NCBI GenBank assembly: GCA_034769895.1
Contig: JAWRYS010000982.1
Span: 208,362 to 272,361 of the forward strand
Direction of reading: 5' to 3'
DNA length: 64,000 bases
From: Magicicada septendecula
Taxonomy: Eukaryota; Arthropoda; Insecta; Hemiptera; Cicadidae
Shown: positions 43,577 through 56,706 of the stretch, one piece after another
Numbering within the stretch: the stretch's first letter is position 1
How the letters are laid out: each line of letters begins with the position of its first letter
The notes under the pieces: generated by a model
What the model saw: the letters and a program-made list of their open reading frames with translations, nothing else
Databases searched by the model: none
Told to the model about the DNA's origin: nothing
Program-made: the position numbers and the translations under genes

Positions 43577-45850
43577 TTACTCTACTGCATAGTACTTCTT
43601 CAGTGATGCTTGATTGTAAACTCCTTTTGTTCTGTTGGTAATGGGGTCCATAATTTCATAGGTGTTGTTCTGATTATCTCGAATTATTGTATATGGTCCA
43701 GTGTATAGCAGTAGCAACTTTTTTGCAATCCCTTCGGTTGTACTTGGGAGTTCTCGATTTTTTAATAGTATCTGCTGCTTTCCTATTTTATACTTGATGA
43801 TCTTAGGTTGTAGCTTCTTGTATTTATCTCGTAGTTTTTCTGCTCGTTCTACTGTTTTGTTGTAGAATCTTATTTGGTCGAATTTGTACTCCTCACTTGG
43901 TTATGTGCCAAGTTGATAAAATCTTCTGTAGATGGTAAATACTCTTCCCATTTTCTCTGTTGTTGGTGACAGTAGGTTCTCAGAATTCTCCCTACTTCTC
44001 GGAGAACTCGTTCAGCTGGGTTGCTACTAGGGTGGTATACTGATGTCTTGAATGTTTTCACTCCATGGTTTAATAGTGTTTCCTTCCATCTCTTCCCCTT
44101 AAATTGAGTTCCATGATCAGTTATTATTGATCCTGGTGTTCCTACTTCTGGCATGTATTTTTGGAGAATTATTTCTAAAAGCTTCTTGGTTGTGGCTCTG
44201 TTGATTGGATAGAGTTTAGTGTATTTTGTATAGTGGTCAAAGATTATGACAATGAATTTATATTGTCGTCTTCCCCCACTTCTATGTAATGGACCGCATA
44301 TATCCACAAACACTGTCTCCAGTTTTTTAGAGGATGTTATCGGTATCATTAACCCTTCCATCCTATCATTGATGCACTTCACTATCTGGCATAGGTAGCA
44401 ATGTTTAATGTGTCGTTGTATTCTCTATGGTTAATTTCTGTGAAGTACACATTTTCTTCTAATGCTCTGATTACCTTCATGGCTCCCATGTGTCCATATC
44501 TAATGTGGTAATCCATGGTGATCTCCTACTCGAGAGTTCTTGGTATTACTATCTTCCATTGGTTACATCCATGTCTATCCTTGATAAATAAAAAGTTATT
44601 GTGTATGCAGTAGTATGGGGTGATTCTGTCATCTTGTGCATTTAATCTTTAGCATATGTTTCTCAGTTTATCATCACTTTCTTTTTGGTGTTTTATTTTA
44701 TTGATGATTTCAGCTAGTTCCGTCTTGTCTTTGATGAGGTGGTAAATTTTGGCGACTGTCTCCTTTTCTCCCTTGAAAGTTTGATCTTGTATATTAATTC
44801 TAGATAACACATCTGCTGCTATGTTGCTCTTTCCTGGTACATACTCCCAATTAATGTTGTATTCCTGCAACGCTAGTGTCCATCTTGTCAGTCTCCCATG
44901 ACTCAGTCTGCAGTTCTTTAGAAAGGATATTGACTTGTGGTCTGTCCTGACTGTTAGTGTGTAACACAAAATGTAGGTTCTAAATTTGTTACAAGCAAAT
45001 GCAATGCTGAGTAGTTCCTTTTCTGTCACATGATAGTTGCGCTCACTTTTATTTAGTACTCGGCTTGCGAAGCTAATCACAAGGTGATTTCCTAGGTCGT
45101 CTTCTTGGTATAAAACTGATCCTAGACTTACGTCGCTGGCGTCGTAATTCATGTAGAAAGCTCTTTTGAAGTCTGGGTGGTGTAACATTACTGATTCTAA
45201 AAATTTGTCCTTGGCTAGTTGGAAGTTGGTGTCCTGTTCTGTTCCCCACTTCCACTTGTCTTTGGATGGATAGCTGGTGTGAAAATTCTGAAGTTAATTT
45301 TGAGTAATTGCTCTGAAATTTTCTATAATAGTTGCAGATGCCTAAAAATGATTGTAACTGCTTTTTGTTCTTGGGTGTTGGGAATAATTGTATTGACTCT
45401 ATCTTCTCTTGTGATGGGGTAATTCCATTTTCTGACAAGTTGAAGCCCAGGAATTGTACTTCATCTGCTATGAACTTAGATTTTTCTAGTTTCAGGGTCA
45501 CATTATTTTCCGCTAACTTTAATAATACTTGGTCAACCCTTCTACAATGATCTTCCCAGTTGTCTGAAGTAATTAGCAGATCATCCACATATACGGTTGT
45601 AAATTGTAAGGCATCTTGTCCTAGAATTTTGTCCATACATTTTACAAATACTGCCACTGAATTCACAAGTCCAAATGGTAGCCTTTTAAACTGATAATTG
45701 TGCCCTTCAAATATAAACGCCATATATTTTCGGCTATTGGGGTGCAATTCCACTTGTCAGTACCCGCAAAAAGGGTCCCAGGTACTAATGAAACGTGTAC
45801 CGTAAAACTTCCTGACGATTTCTTCGATCTCTCCTGGTGATGTTCGATCA
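43577..45850 (-). mobile_element. Ty3/gypsy pol fragment (fossil), unit 2
   Basis: Same extent as the unit-1 fragment, from mid-RT (LHPNSRKYMAFIFEGHNY, YVDDLLITSDN) through RNase H (YDASDVSLGSVLY) to integrase (VDICGPLHRSG, ITDHGTQFKG). No LTRs or gag. Broken in a few places. Confidence 0.92.
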
Positions 45851-47625
45851 TTTATTATAAAAACTAATTAGAATTAATATTAGGCATTACCTGTATTATC
45901 TTCCCGTCTTGTGACTTATGTTTTAATTTCTAAAACGACGCGTTTCGAGGATAAATCCTCATCTTCAGGTTTTAATATTACAAAAACATCAAATTCACCC
46001 GAACAGGGTCGTCAAGTACTTAAAACACATAAAAACACCACACATAATTTTACATTGATATAGTCTCGGCACAGTCCGATGCGCATCGTCTCGTTGCCAA
46101 CGATTAACTGTTGTACTTTATCCTGTATGACCGTTATAATTTCCCGTGGACACATCGATATCGATGGCTGTGTTGTACAGTAGATTAGATCGAAACGAGA
46201 CTTTATCATTAAGTAGTTGGTCCGCTTGTAACTTAGAAGCCTTGTATATCTCATATTCTTCCACAGCGTTCATGTATGCACCTTTTTTGCAATTATGAAG
46301 CAGTTTAAAGTTTGTGTGGGAGTCTGAGTACTTATGATTATACATCATTAAATGTTGAGCGTAACTAGATCTGGTTTTCGAGATATCACTTTTGGGTAGG
46401 TGTTCCTTAAAACGTTCGGCTGATTGTCTGCCCGTTTGTCCTATATACAATTTGTCGCAGTCATCGCATTCAAGATTGTATACTCCAGTTTCCTCTTCAT
46501 CCGGGATGTGAGTTCTTTGTCCCAAAACGTTTTTTGATGTTATTTGTGGTTTTGAAAGCCACTGTTATTTTACGTGTCTTTAACTCATTCTTTACTATAA
46601 CTGGTAGTACATTCGTGTACTCAGTTACTATAAACTTAGTATCTTCTTTAGCTGGGCCGGTTAATCTGCTTTTACTATTGATTTTTACTGTCCGTTTTCT
46701 TACTAGCTTATCTACGATTTCACCGTTATACCCATTAGCGATAGCTATACTTTTGATGATATTAGTCTCTTCTACTCTGTCTGTTTGCTCAAGGGGAATA
46801 GCAAGCATTCTATGAACAAACGCATTGAAGGCTGCCATTTTTTGGGAATATGGATGGTACGATTCAGCATGAATAGTGATATTCGTAGTGGTGGGCTTTC
46901 TATAAATTTTGAATCTAAATCGGTCATTATATTTGTTAATAGAGAGATCAAGGAAGTTCAGGCAGTTATTGTTCTCCATTTCCAGGGTAAATTGGATTTT
47001 CATGTTTATACTGTTCATATATCCTTTCAAATTTTATATTTGTCTACTCGTTCCATTGAATATCATAAAAGTGTCATCAACGTAACGTACGTAAAATTTA
47101 ATTTTATCTCGCTGTTTATTAAAACTAGACATTAAAAACGTATTCTCAAAGTGGTTCAAGTATAGGTCCGCTAAAACTCCCGATAAAGGTGACCCCATTG
47201 CTAGACCATCCTCCTGCATAAAATATTCATTATCATAAGAGAAATAATTTTGTTTAAGTATTGTTTTTAGCAATTGTATAAGCTCATCAATTTCATTTCT
47301 ACCTAACCTATTTGTTGTAATTAAGCTATTTCTGTGAATTACCATTGTCTCATCTACCGGTACATTGGTGTACAGATTAGTTATATCAAATAAAGCCAAC
47401 CTATATTGTGGTGCTGATTTAATAGTTTTAATTTTTTCAACGAGATCGTAACCGTTTTTTATGCTGTAGTTATTTATTATGTCAATGTTCACTTTTATAA
47501 TCTTTACTAATCTTTTAGCTGCCCTATAACCAGGGACAGATGTGTAATTTACAACCGGGCGTATTGGCATATCTTTTTTATGTATTTTGGTAAACCCGTA
47601 AGTTCTGCCTCGAAAATTAGGTCAA
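45851..47625 (-). mobile_element. Penelope family 2 fragment, unit 3
   Basis: RT part (47034-47570: MPIRPVVNYTS, DITNLYTNVPVDE, GLAMGSPLSG, YVDDTFMIF), middle part (46497-47030: IYRKPTTTNIT, FNAFVHRMLAIPL) and endonuclease (46118-46525: ETGVYNLECDDCDKLYIG, GQTGRQSAERFKEHLPK, 135 residues from MGQRTHIPD). These are neighbouring open segments of one protein in different frames. The amino terminus of a full Penelope protein is missing, so it cannot move on its own. Confidence 0.92.
45930..45968 (-). other. Hammerhead-like motif in Penelope family 2 terminus
   Basis: On the minus strand: CTGAAGATGAGG, loop ATTTAT, CCTCGAAACG, then CGT and CGTTTTAG. Stem II (GAGG/CCTC), GAAA, a 2-bp stem III (CG-CGT-CG) and a following TT fit a minimal hammerhead, but CTGA and TGA are separated by three extra bases, so the core is not canonical. 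The same motif occurs near 40494, 51357 and 56786. Confidence 0.35.
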
Positions 47626-49010
47626 TTATTATTTTATTTATTGATTAGGTTAAATATTTTTTACCTAATTCACACCTCAAACGTTGGTCGCCATTTTGTA
47701 ATTTAGCGGGCGAGATTCTTATTGTTTAATAGCCCCACGTTGTTGGCGTCATTTTGTAACTTGTACGCGATGTCGTATTGTTAAATTTGTTATAATTTTT
47801 ATAAGTATTGTTATTATTAATAGTTTTTTGGTTTATTGATTCCAATTCAATCCAAATTCAACTTTGGTTTATTGAATTCAATGTAAATAAATCCGTCGAA
47901 TTGTTCTTGAAGTTGGTTATTAAATGTATTCAGGTTTTTTATAATTTAGTTCAATGTTGTGAGTTCGTAGTCGAATAGTTTACGTTGACTCTTCTGCTAC
48001 CCGATGAGGTGACTCGGACGGTGTATTCCTGTACTGAAATTGACATAAGCATAACATTTGTACAATACTTACTAGTTGTTGTTGTATGTTATTAATGTGC
48101 AAGAATATTGCTGGCGAGAATCATTGGATTCAAATTCTCGCTGTTGTCTCTGGTACCAACCGTCACTGTCGCTCACCTAAGCTGTAAGTCTATTCTTTTA
48201 CAATAATATTCAACACTTGGTCTATTCGTGAAATAATGCTCGTTTATTTAACTAAATTTAAATTTATTGTTGATATACAATTATTTCATTCATTTTCTTT
48301 TTTAAAACAATTAGTTTCGAGTATGGACTCTTAAAATATTTAAAATCTCAGGGTGGTCAGATTGCCTAGTAATCGAATATGTCTGGATGTTAACAATTCT
48401 GTTATTTTACTTTATAATATTAGCAGGTTCTTTGAGTCTGCAAGATACACTTTAACAAAAGAAATGCACTACTGTAATAAAGAGTAGGCGGAGAATAAAA
48501 AATATTATTTGTTTCTTTAACATAACATGAAATATGAACGATTGTTAGTCTTGTCTTCTTTTCTTCATTTGTACATGTATTTGTAAGTCATAGTCTATTT
48601 TATCCCCCTATTTTGGTTATAATACTGCCTCTATTCATGATTGTAGGTTCAACGTTGTAGATAAATCCATTTATAGTGGCTTTTAATTTATTTAAAATGC
48701 ATATTAGTTATTGGTATCCAAGTCACGTATGAACAGTAAATTATTATAAATAAATCACCTTATATCCGTCGTGTGACTTCGTTACGTCGATTAAAATGAC
48801 GTGAGGTGATGTTCCGAAACGGGTCATTTTAATAGACGTAACGAAGTCACACGACGGATATAAGGTGATTTATTTATAATAATTTATTAATTTATTTGTG
48901 ATACGTTGGTGTAGGGTGTGTTATATGTACCATTACATATTGCCTCCTTACTAGAATTGATTATTTCTGAGACACTGCTTTTGTATTGAAGAAATTATGA
49001 ATTTTTTATT
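47626..49010. repeat. Array spacer, unit 3
   Basis: Copy of the unit-1 spacer, with the hairpin at 48737-48886 (loop 48801-48822). One arm carries AATAGACG where units 1 and 2 have AATCGACG, so pairing is no longer perfect. No gene. Confidence 0.85.
48737..48886. repeat. 64-bp-arm hairpin, unit 3
   Basis: Same position in the unit and same loop as the others; one visible mismatch (TTTTAATAGACG). Confidence 0.9.
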
Positions 49011-51278
49011 TTACTCTACTGCATAGTACTTCTTCAGTGATGCTTGGTTGTAAACTCCTTTTGTTCTGTTGGTAATGGAATCCATAATTTCATAGGTGTT
49101 GTTCTGATTATCTCGAATTATTGTATATGGTCCAGTGTATAGCAGTAGCAACTTTTTTGCAATCCCTTCGGTTGTACTTGGGAGTTCTCGATTTTTTAAT
49201 AGTATCTGCTTTCCTATTTTATACTTGATGATCTTAGGTTGTAGCTTCTTGTATTTATCTCGTAGTTTTTCTGCTCGTTCTACTGTTTTGTTGTAGAATC
49301 TTATTTGGTCGAATTTGTACTCCTCACTTGGTTATGTGCCAAGTTGATAAACTCTTCTGTAGATGGTAAATCCTCTTCCCATTTTCTCTGTTGTTGGTGA
49401 CAGTAGGTTCTCAGAATTCTCCCTACTTCTCGGAGAACTCGTTCAGCTGGGTTGCTACTAGGTTGGTACACTGATGTCTTGAGTGTTTTCACTCCATGGT
49501 TTAATAGTGTTTCATTCCATCTCCTCCCCTTAAATTGAGTTCCATGTTCAGTTATTATTGATCTTGGTGTTCCTACTTCTGGCATGTATTTTTGGAGAAT
49601 TATTTTTAAAGCTTCTTGGATGTGGCTCTGTTGATTGGATAGAGTTCAGTGTATTTTGTGTAGTGGTCAAAGATTATGACAATGAATTTATATTGGCGTC
49701 TTCCCCCACTTCTATGTAATGGACCGCATATATCCACAAACACTGTCTCCAATTTTTAGAGGATGTTATCGGTATCATTAACCCTTCCATCCTATCATTG
49801 ATGCACTTCACCATCTGGCATAGGTTGCAATGTTAATGTATCCGTGTATTCTCTATGGTTAATTTCTGTGAAGTACACATTTTCTTCTAATGCTCTGATT
49901 ACCTTCATGGCTCCCATGTGTCCATATCTAATGTGGTAATCCATGGTGATCTCCTTATCGAGAGTTCTTGGTATTACTATCTTCCATTGGTTACATCCGT
50001 GTCTATCCTTGATAAATAAAAGGTTATTGTGTATGCAGTAGTATGGGGTGATTCTGTCATCTTGTGCATTTAATCTTTGGCATATGTTTCTCAGTTTATC
50101 ATCACTTTCTTGTTGGTGTTTTATTTTATTGATGATTTCAGCTAGTTCCGTCTTGTCTTTGATGAGGTGGTAAATTTTGGCGACTGTCTCCTTTTCTCCC
50201 TTGAAAGTTTGATCTTGTATATTAATTCTAGATAACACATCAGCTGCTATGTTGCTCTTTCCTGGTACATACTCCCAATTGATATTGTATTCCTGCAACG
50301 CTAGTGTCCATCATGTCAGTCTCCCATGACTCCGTCTCCAGTTCTTTAGAAAGGATATTGATTTGTGGTCTGTCCTGACCGTTAGTGTGTAACACAAAAT
50401 GTAGGTTCTAAATTTGTTACAAGCAAATACAATGCTGAGTAGTTCCTTTTCTGTCACATGATAGTTGCGCTAACTTTTATTTCATACTCAGCTTGCGAAT
50501 CTAATCACAAGGTGATTTCCTTGGTCGTCTTCTTGGTATAAAACTGATCCTAGACTTTCGTCGCTGGCGTCGTAATTCATGTAGATAGCTCTTTTGAAGT
50601 CTGGGTGGTGTAACATTACTGATTCTAAAAATTTGTCCTTGACTAGTTGGAAGGTGGTGTCCTGTTCTGTTCCCCACTTCCACTTGTCTTTGGATGATAG
50701 CTGGTGTGAAAATTCTGAAGTTAATTTTGAGTAATTGCTCTGAAATTTTCTATAATAATTGCAGATGCCTAAAAATGATTGTAACTGCTTTTTGTTCTTG
50801 GGTGTTGGGAATAATTGTATTGACTCTATCTTCTCTTGTGATGGGGTAATTCCATTTGCTGACAAGTTGAAGCCCAGGAATTGTACTTCATCTGCTATGA
50901 ACTTAGATTTTTCTAGTTTCAGGGTCACATTATTTTCCGCTAACTTTAATAATACTTGGTCAACCCTTCTACAATGATCTTCCCAGTTGTCTGAAGTAAT
51001 TAGCAGAACATCCACATATACGGTTGTAAATTGTAAGGCGTCTTGTCCTAGAATTTTGTCCATACATTTTACAAATACTGCCACTGAATTCACAAGTCCA
51101 AATGGTAGCCTTTTAAACTGATAATTGTGCCCTTCAAATATAAACGCCATATATTTTCGGCTATTGGGGTGCAATTCCACTTGTCAGTACCCGCAAAAAG
51201 GGTCCCAGGTACTAATGAAACGTGTACCGTAAAACTTCTTGACGATTTCTTCGATCTCTCCTGGTGATGTTCGATCAT
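49011..51278 (-). mobile_element. Ty3/gypsy pol fragment (fossil), unit 3
   Basis: Same extent and order as the other units (RT LHPNSRKYMAFIFEGHNY, RNase H YDASDESLGSVLY, GKSNIAADVLSRI, integrase HIRYGHMGAMKV, ITEHGTQFKG). Near-identical to unit 4. It is broken in more places than units 1 and 2. Confidence 0.92.
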
Positions 51279-53047
51279 TTATTATAAAAACTAATTAGAA
51301 TTAATATTAGGCATTACCTGTATTATCTTCCCGTCTTGTGACTTATGTTTTAATTTCTAAAACGACGCGTTTCGAGGATAAATCCTCATCTTCAGGTTTT
51401 AATATTACAAAAACATCAAATTCACCCGAACAGGGTCGTCAAGTACTTAAAACACATAAAAACACCACACATAATTTTACATTGATATAGTCTCGGCACA
51501 GTCCGATGCGCATCGTCTCGTTGCCAACGATTAACTGTTGTACTTTATCCTGTATGACCGTTATAATTTCCCGTGGACACATCGATATCGATGGCTGTGT
51601 TGTACAGTAGATTAGATCGAAACGAGACTTTATCATTAAGTAGTTGGTCCGCTTGTAACTTAGAAGCCTTGTATATCTCATATTCTTCCACAGCGTTCAT
51701 GTATGCACCTTTTTTGCAATTATGAAGCAGTTTAAAGTTTGTGTGGGAGTCTGAGTACTTATGATTATACATCATTAAATGTTGAGCGTAACTAGATCTG
51801 GTTTTCGAGATATCACTTTTGGGTAGGTGTTCCTTAAAACGTTCGGCTGATTGTCTGCCCGTTTGTCCTATATACAATTTGTCGCAGTCATCGCATTCAA
51901 GATTGTATACTCCAGTTTCCTCTTCATCCGGGATGTGAGTTCTTTGTCCCAAAACGTTTTTTGATGTTATTTGTGGTTTTGAAAGCCACTGTTATTTTAC
52001 GTGTCTTTAACTCATTCTTTACTATAACTGGTAGTACATTCGTGTACTCAGTTACTATAAACTTAGTATCTTCTTTAGCTGGGCCGGTTAATCTGCTTTT
52101 ACTATTGATTTTTACTGACCGTTTTCTTACTAGCTTATCTACGATTTCACCGTTATACCCATTAGCGATAGCTATACTTTTGATGATATTAGTCTCTTCT
52201 ACTCTGTCTGTTTGCTCAAGGGGAATAGCAAGCATTCTATGAACAAACGCATTGAAGGCTGCCATTTTTTGGGAATATGGATGGTACGATTCAGCATGAA
52301 TAGTGATATTCGTAGTGGTGGGCTTTCTATAAATTTTGAATCTAAATCGGTCATTATATTTGTTAATAGAGAGATCAAGGAAGTTCAGGCAGTTATTGTT
52401 CTCCATTTCCAGGGTAAATTGGATTTTCATGTTTATACTGTTCATATATCCTTTCAAATTTTATATTTGTCTACTCGTTCCATTGAATATCATAAAAGTG
52501 TCATCAACGTAACGTACGTAAAATTTAATTTTATCTCGCTGTTTATTAAAACTAGACATTATAAACGTATTCTCAAAGTGGTTCAAGTATAGGTCCGCTA
52601 AAACTCCCGATAAAGGTGACCCCATTGCTAGACCATCCTCCTGCATAAAATATTCATTATCATAAGAGAAATAATTTTGTTTAAGTATTGTTTTTAGCAA
52701 TTGTATAAGCTCATCAATTTCATTTCTACCTAACCTATTTGTTGTAATTAAGCTATTTCTGTGAATTACCATTGTCTCATCTACCGGTACATTGGTGTAC
52801 AGATTAGTTATATCAAATAAAGCCAACCTATATTGTGGTGCTGATTTAATAGTTTTAATTTTTTCAACGAGATCGTAACCGTTTTTTATGCTGTAGTTAT
52901 TTATTATGTCAATGTTCACTTTTATAATCTTTACTAATCTTTTAGCTGCCCTATAACCAGGGACAGATGTGTAATTTACAACCGGGCGTATTGGCATATC
53001 TTTTTTATGTATTTTGGTAAACCCGTAAGTTCTGCCTCGAAAATTAG
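51279..53047 (-). mobile_element. Penelope family 2 fragment, unit 4
   Basis: RT 52461-52997, middle 51924-52457, endonuclease 51545-51952. The 135-residue endonuclease segment is identical by eye to that of unit 3 (MGQRTHIPDEEETGVYN), and the RT differs at very few residues (for example FIMSSF for FLMSSF). Confidence 0.92.
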
Positions 53048-54437
53048 GTCAATTATTATTTTATTTATTGATTAGGTTAAATATTTTTTACCTAATTCAC
53101 ACCTCAAACGTTGGTCGCCATTTTGTAATTTAGCGGGCGAGATTCTTATTGTTTAATAGCCCCACGTTGTTGGCGTCATTTTGTAACTTGTACGCGATGT
53201 CGTATTGTTAAATTTGTTATAATTTTTATAAGTATTGTTATTATTAATAGTTTTTTGGTTTATTGATTCCAATTCAATCCAAATTCAACTTTGGTTTATT
53301 GAATTCAATGTAAATAAATCCGTCGAATTGTTCTTGAAGTTGGTTATTAAATGTATTCAGGTTTTTTATAATTTAGTTCAATGTTGTGAGTTCGTAGTCG
53401 AATAGTTTACGTTGACTCTTCTGCTACCCGATGAGGTGACTCGGACGGTGTATTCCTGTACTGAAATTGACATAAGCATAACATTTGTACAATACTTACT
53501 AGTTGTTGTTGTATGTTATTAATGTGCAAGAATATTGCTGGCGAGAATCATTGGATTCAAATTCTCGCTGTTGTCTCTGGTACCAACCGTCACTGTCGCT
53601 CACCTAAGCTGTAAGTCTATTCTTTTACAATAATAGTCAACACTTGGTCTATTCGTGAAATAATGCTCGTTTATTTAACTAAATTTAAATTTATTGTTGA
53701 TATACAATTATTTCATTCATTTTCTTTTTTAAAACAATTAGTTTCGAGTATGGACTCTTAAAATATTTAAAATCTCAGGGTGGTCAGATTGCCTAGTAAT
53801 CGAATATGTCTGGATGTTAACAATTCTGTTATTTTACTTTATAATATTAGCAGGTTCTTTGAGTCTGCAAGATACACTTTAACAAAAGAAATGCACTACT
53901 GTAATAAAGAGTAGGCGGAGAATAAAAAATATTATTTGTTTCTTTAACATAACATGAAATATGAACGATTGTTAGTCTTGTCTTCTTTTCTTCATTTGTA
54001 CATGTATTTGTAAGTCATAGTCTATTTTATCCCCCTATTTTGGTTATAATACTGCCTCTATTCATGATTGTAGGTTCAACGTTGTAGATAAATCCATTTA
54101 TAGTGGCTTTTAATTTATTTAAAATGCATATTAGTTATTGGTATCCAAGTCACGTATGAACAGTAAATTATTATAAATAAATCACCTTATATCCGTCGTG
54201 TGACTTCGTTACGTCGATTAAAATGACGTGAGGTGATGTTCCGAAACGGGTCATTTTAATAGACGTAACGAAGTCACACGACGGATATAAGGTGATTTAT
54301 TTATAATAATTTATTAATTTATTTGTGATACGTTGGTGTAGGGTGTGTTATATGTACCATTACATATTGCCTCCTTACTAGAATTGATTATTTCTGAGAC
54401 ACTGCTTTTGTATTGAAGAAATTATGAATTTTTTATT
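53048..54437. repeat. Array spacer, unit 4
   Basis: Near-identical to the unit-3 spacer, with the same AATAGACG variant in the hairpin arm (hairpin 54164-54313). No gene. Confidence 0.85.
54164..54313. repeat. 64-bp-arm hairpin, unit 4
   Basis: Loop 54228-54249. Shares the unit-3 mismatch, which shows that units 3 and 4 share a recent ancestor. Confidence 0.9.
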
Positions 54438-56706
54438 TTACTCTACTGCATAGTACTTCTTCAGTGATGCTTGGTTGTAAACTCCTTTTGTTCTGTTGGT
54501 AATGGAATCCATAATTTCATAGGTGTTGTTCTGATTATCTCGAATTATTGTATATGGTCCAGTGTATAGCAGTAGCAACTTTTTTGCAATCCCTTCGGTT
54601 GTACTTGGGAGTTCTCGATTTTTTAATAGTATCTGCTTTCCTATTTTATACTTGATGATCTTAGGTTGTAGCTTCTTGTATTTATCTCGTAGTTTTTCTG
54701 CTCGTTCTACTGTTTTGTTGTAGAATCTTATTTGGTCGAATTTGTACTCCTCACTTGGTTATGTGCCAAGTTGATAAACTCTTCTGTAGATGGTAAATCC
54801 TCTTCCCATTTTCTCTGTTGTTGGTGACAGTAGGTTCTCAGAATTCTCCCTACTTCTCGGAGAACTCGTTCAGCTGGGTTGCTACTAGGTTGGTACACTG
54901 ATGTCTTGAGTGTTTTCACTCCATGGTTTAATAGTGTTTCATTCCATCTCCTCCCCTTAAATTGAGTTCCATGTTCAGTTATTATTGATCTTGGTGTTCC
55001 TACTTCTGGCATGTATTTTTGGAGAATTATTTTTAAAGCTTCTTGGATGTGGCTCTGTTGATTGGATAGAGTTCAGTGTATTTTGTGTAGTGGTCAAAGA
55101 TTATGACAATGAATTTATATTGGCGTCTTCCCCCACTTCTATGTAATGGACCGCATATATCCACAAACACTGTCTCCAATTTTTAGAGGATGTTATCGGT
55201 ATCATTAACCCTTCCATCCTATCATTGATGCACTTCACCATCTGGCATAGGTTGCAATGTTTAATGTATCCGTGTATTCTCTATGGTTAATTTCTGTGAA
55301 GTACACATTTTCTTCTAATGCTCTGATTACCTTCATGGCTCCCATGTGTCCATATCTAATGTGGTAATCCATGGTGATCTCCTTATCGAGAGTTCTTGGT
55401 ATTACTATCTTCCATTGGTTACATCCGTGTCTATCCTTGATAAATAAAAGGTTATTGTGTATGCAGTAGTATGGGGTGATTCTGTCATCTTGTGCATTTA
55501 ATCTTTGGCATATGTTTCTCAGTTTATCATCACTTTCTTGTTGGTGTTTTATTTTATTGATGATTTCAGCTAGTTCCGTCTTGTCTTTGATGAGGTGGTA
55601 AATTTTGGCGACTGTCTCCTTTTCTCCCTTGAAAGTTTGATCTTGTATATTAATTCTAGATAACACATCAGCTGCTATGTTGCTCTTTCCTGGTACATAC
55701 TCCCAATTGATATTGTATTCCTGCAACGCTAGTGTCCATCATGTCAGTCTCCCATGACTCCGTCTCCAGTTCTTTAGAAAGGATATTGATTTGTGGTCTG
55801 TCCTGACCGTTAGTGTGTAACACAAAATGTAGGTTCTAAATTTGTTACAAGCAAATACAATGCTGAGTAGTTCCTTTTCTGTCACATGATAGTTGCGCTA
55901 ACTTTTATTTCATACTCAGCTTGCGAATCTAATCACAAGGTGATTTCCTTGGTCGTCTTCTTGGTATAAAACTGATCCTAGACTTTCGTCGCTGGCGTCG
56001 TAATTCATGTAGATAGCTCTTTTGAAGTCTGGGTGGTGTAACATTACTGATTCTAAAAATTTGTCCTTGACTAGTTGGAAGGTGGTGTCCTGTTCTGTTC
56101 CCCACTTCCACTTGTCTTTGGATGATAGCTGGTGTGAAAATTCTGAAGTTAATTTTGAGTAATTGCTCTGAAATTTTCTATAATAATTGCAGATGCCTAA
56201 AAATGATTGTAACTGCTTTTTGTTCTTGGGTGTTGGGAATAATTGTATTGACTCTATCTTCTCTTGTGATGGGGTAATTCCATTTGCTGACAAGTTGAAG
56301 CCCAGGAATTGTACTTCATCTGCTATGAACTTAGATTTTTCTAGTTTCAGGGTCACATTATTTTCCGCTAACTTTAATAATACTTGGTCAACCCTTCTAC
56401 AATGATCTTCCCAGTTGTCTGAAGTAATTAGCAGAACATCCACATATACGGTTGTAAATTGTAAGGCGTCTTGTCCTAGAATTTTGTCCATACATTTTAC
56501 AAATACTGCCACTGAATTCACAAGTCCAAATGGTAGCCTTTTAAACTGATAATTGTGCCCTTCAAATATAAACGCCATATATTTTCGGCTATTGGGGTGC
56601 AATTCCACTTGTCAGTACCCGCAAAAAGGGTCCCAGGTACTAATGAAACGTGTACCGTAAAACTTCTTGACGATTTCTTCGATCTCTCCTGGTGATGTTC
56701 GATCAT
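54438..56706 (-). mobile_element. Ty3/gypsy pol fragment (fossil), unit 4
   Basis: Almost base-for-base the unit-3 fragment: YDASDESLGSVLY, LSANGITPSQEK and ITEHGTQFKG variants are shared with unit 3 and differ from units 1 and 2. Broken; no LTR, gag or protease. Confidence 0.92.

Noticed and set aside
45219-52592. Plus-strand open frames across the array (for example 46534-46815, 46785-47135, 52212-52592)
   Set aside because: Antisense to the Penelope and gypsy fragments, without their own motifs.
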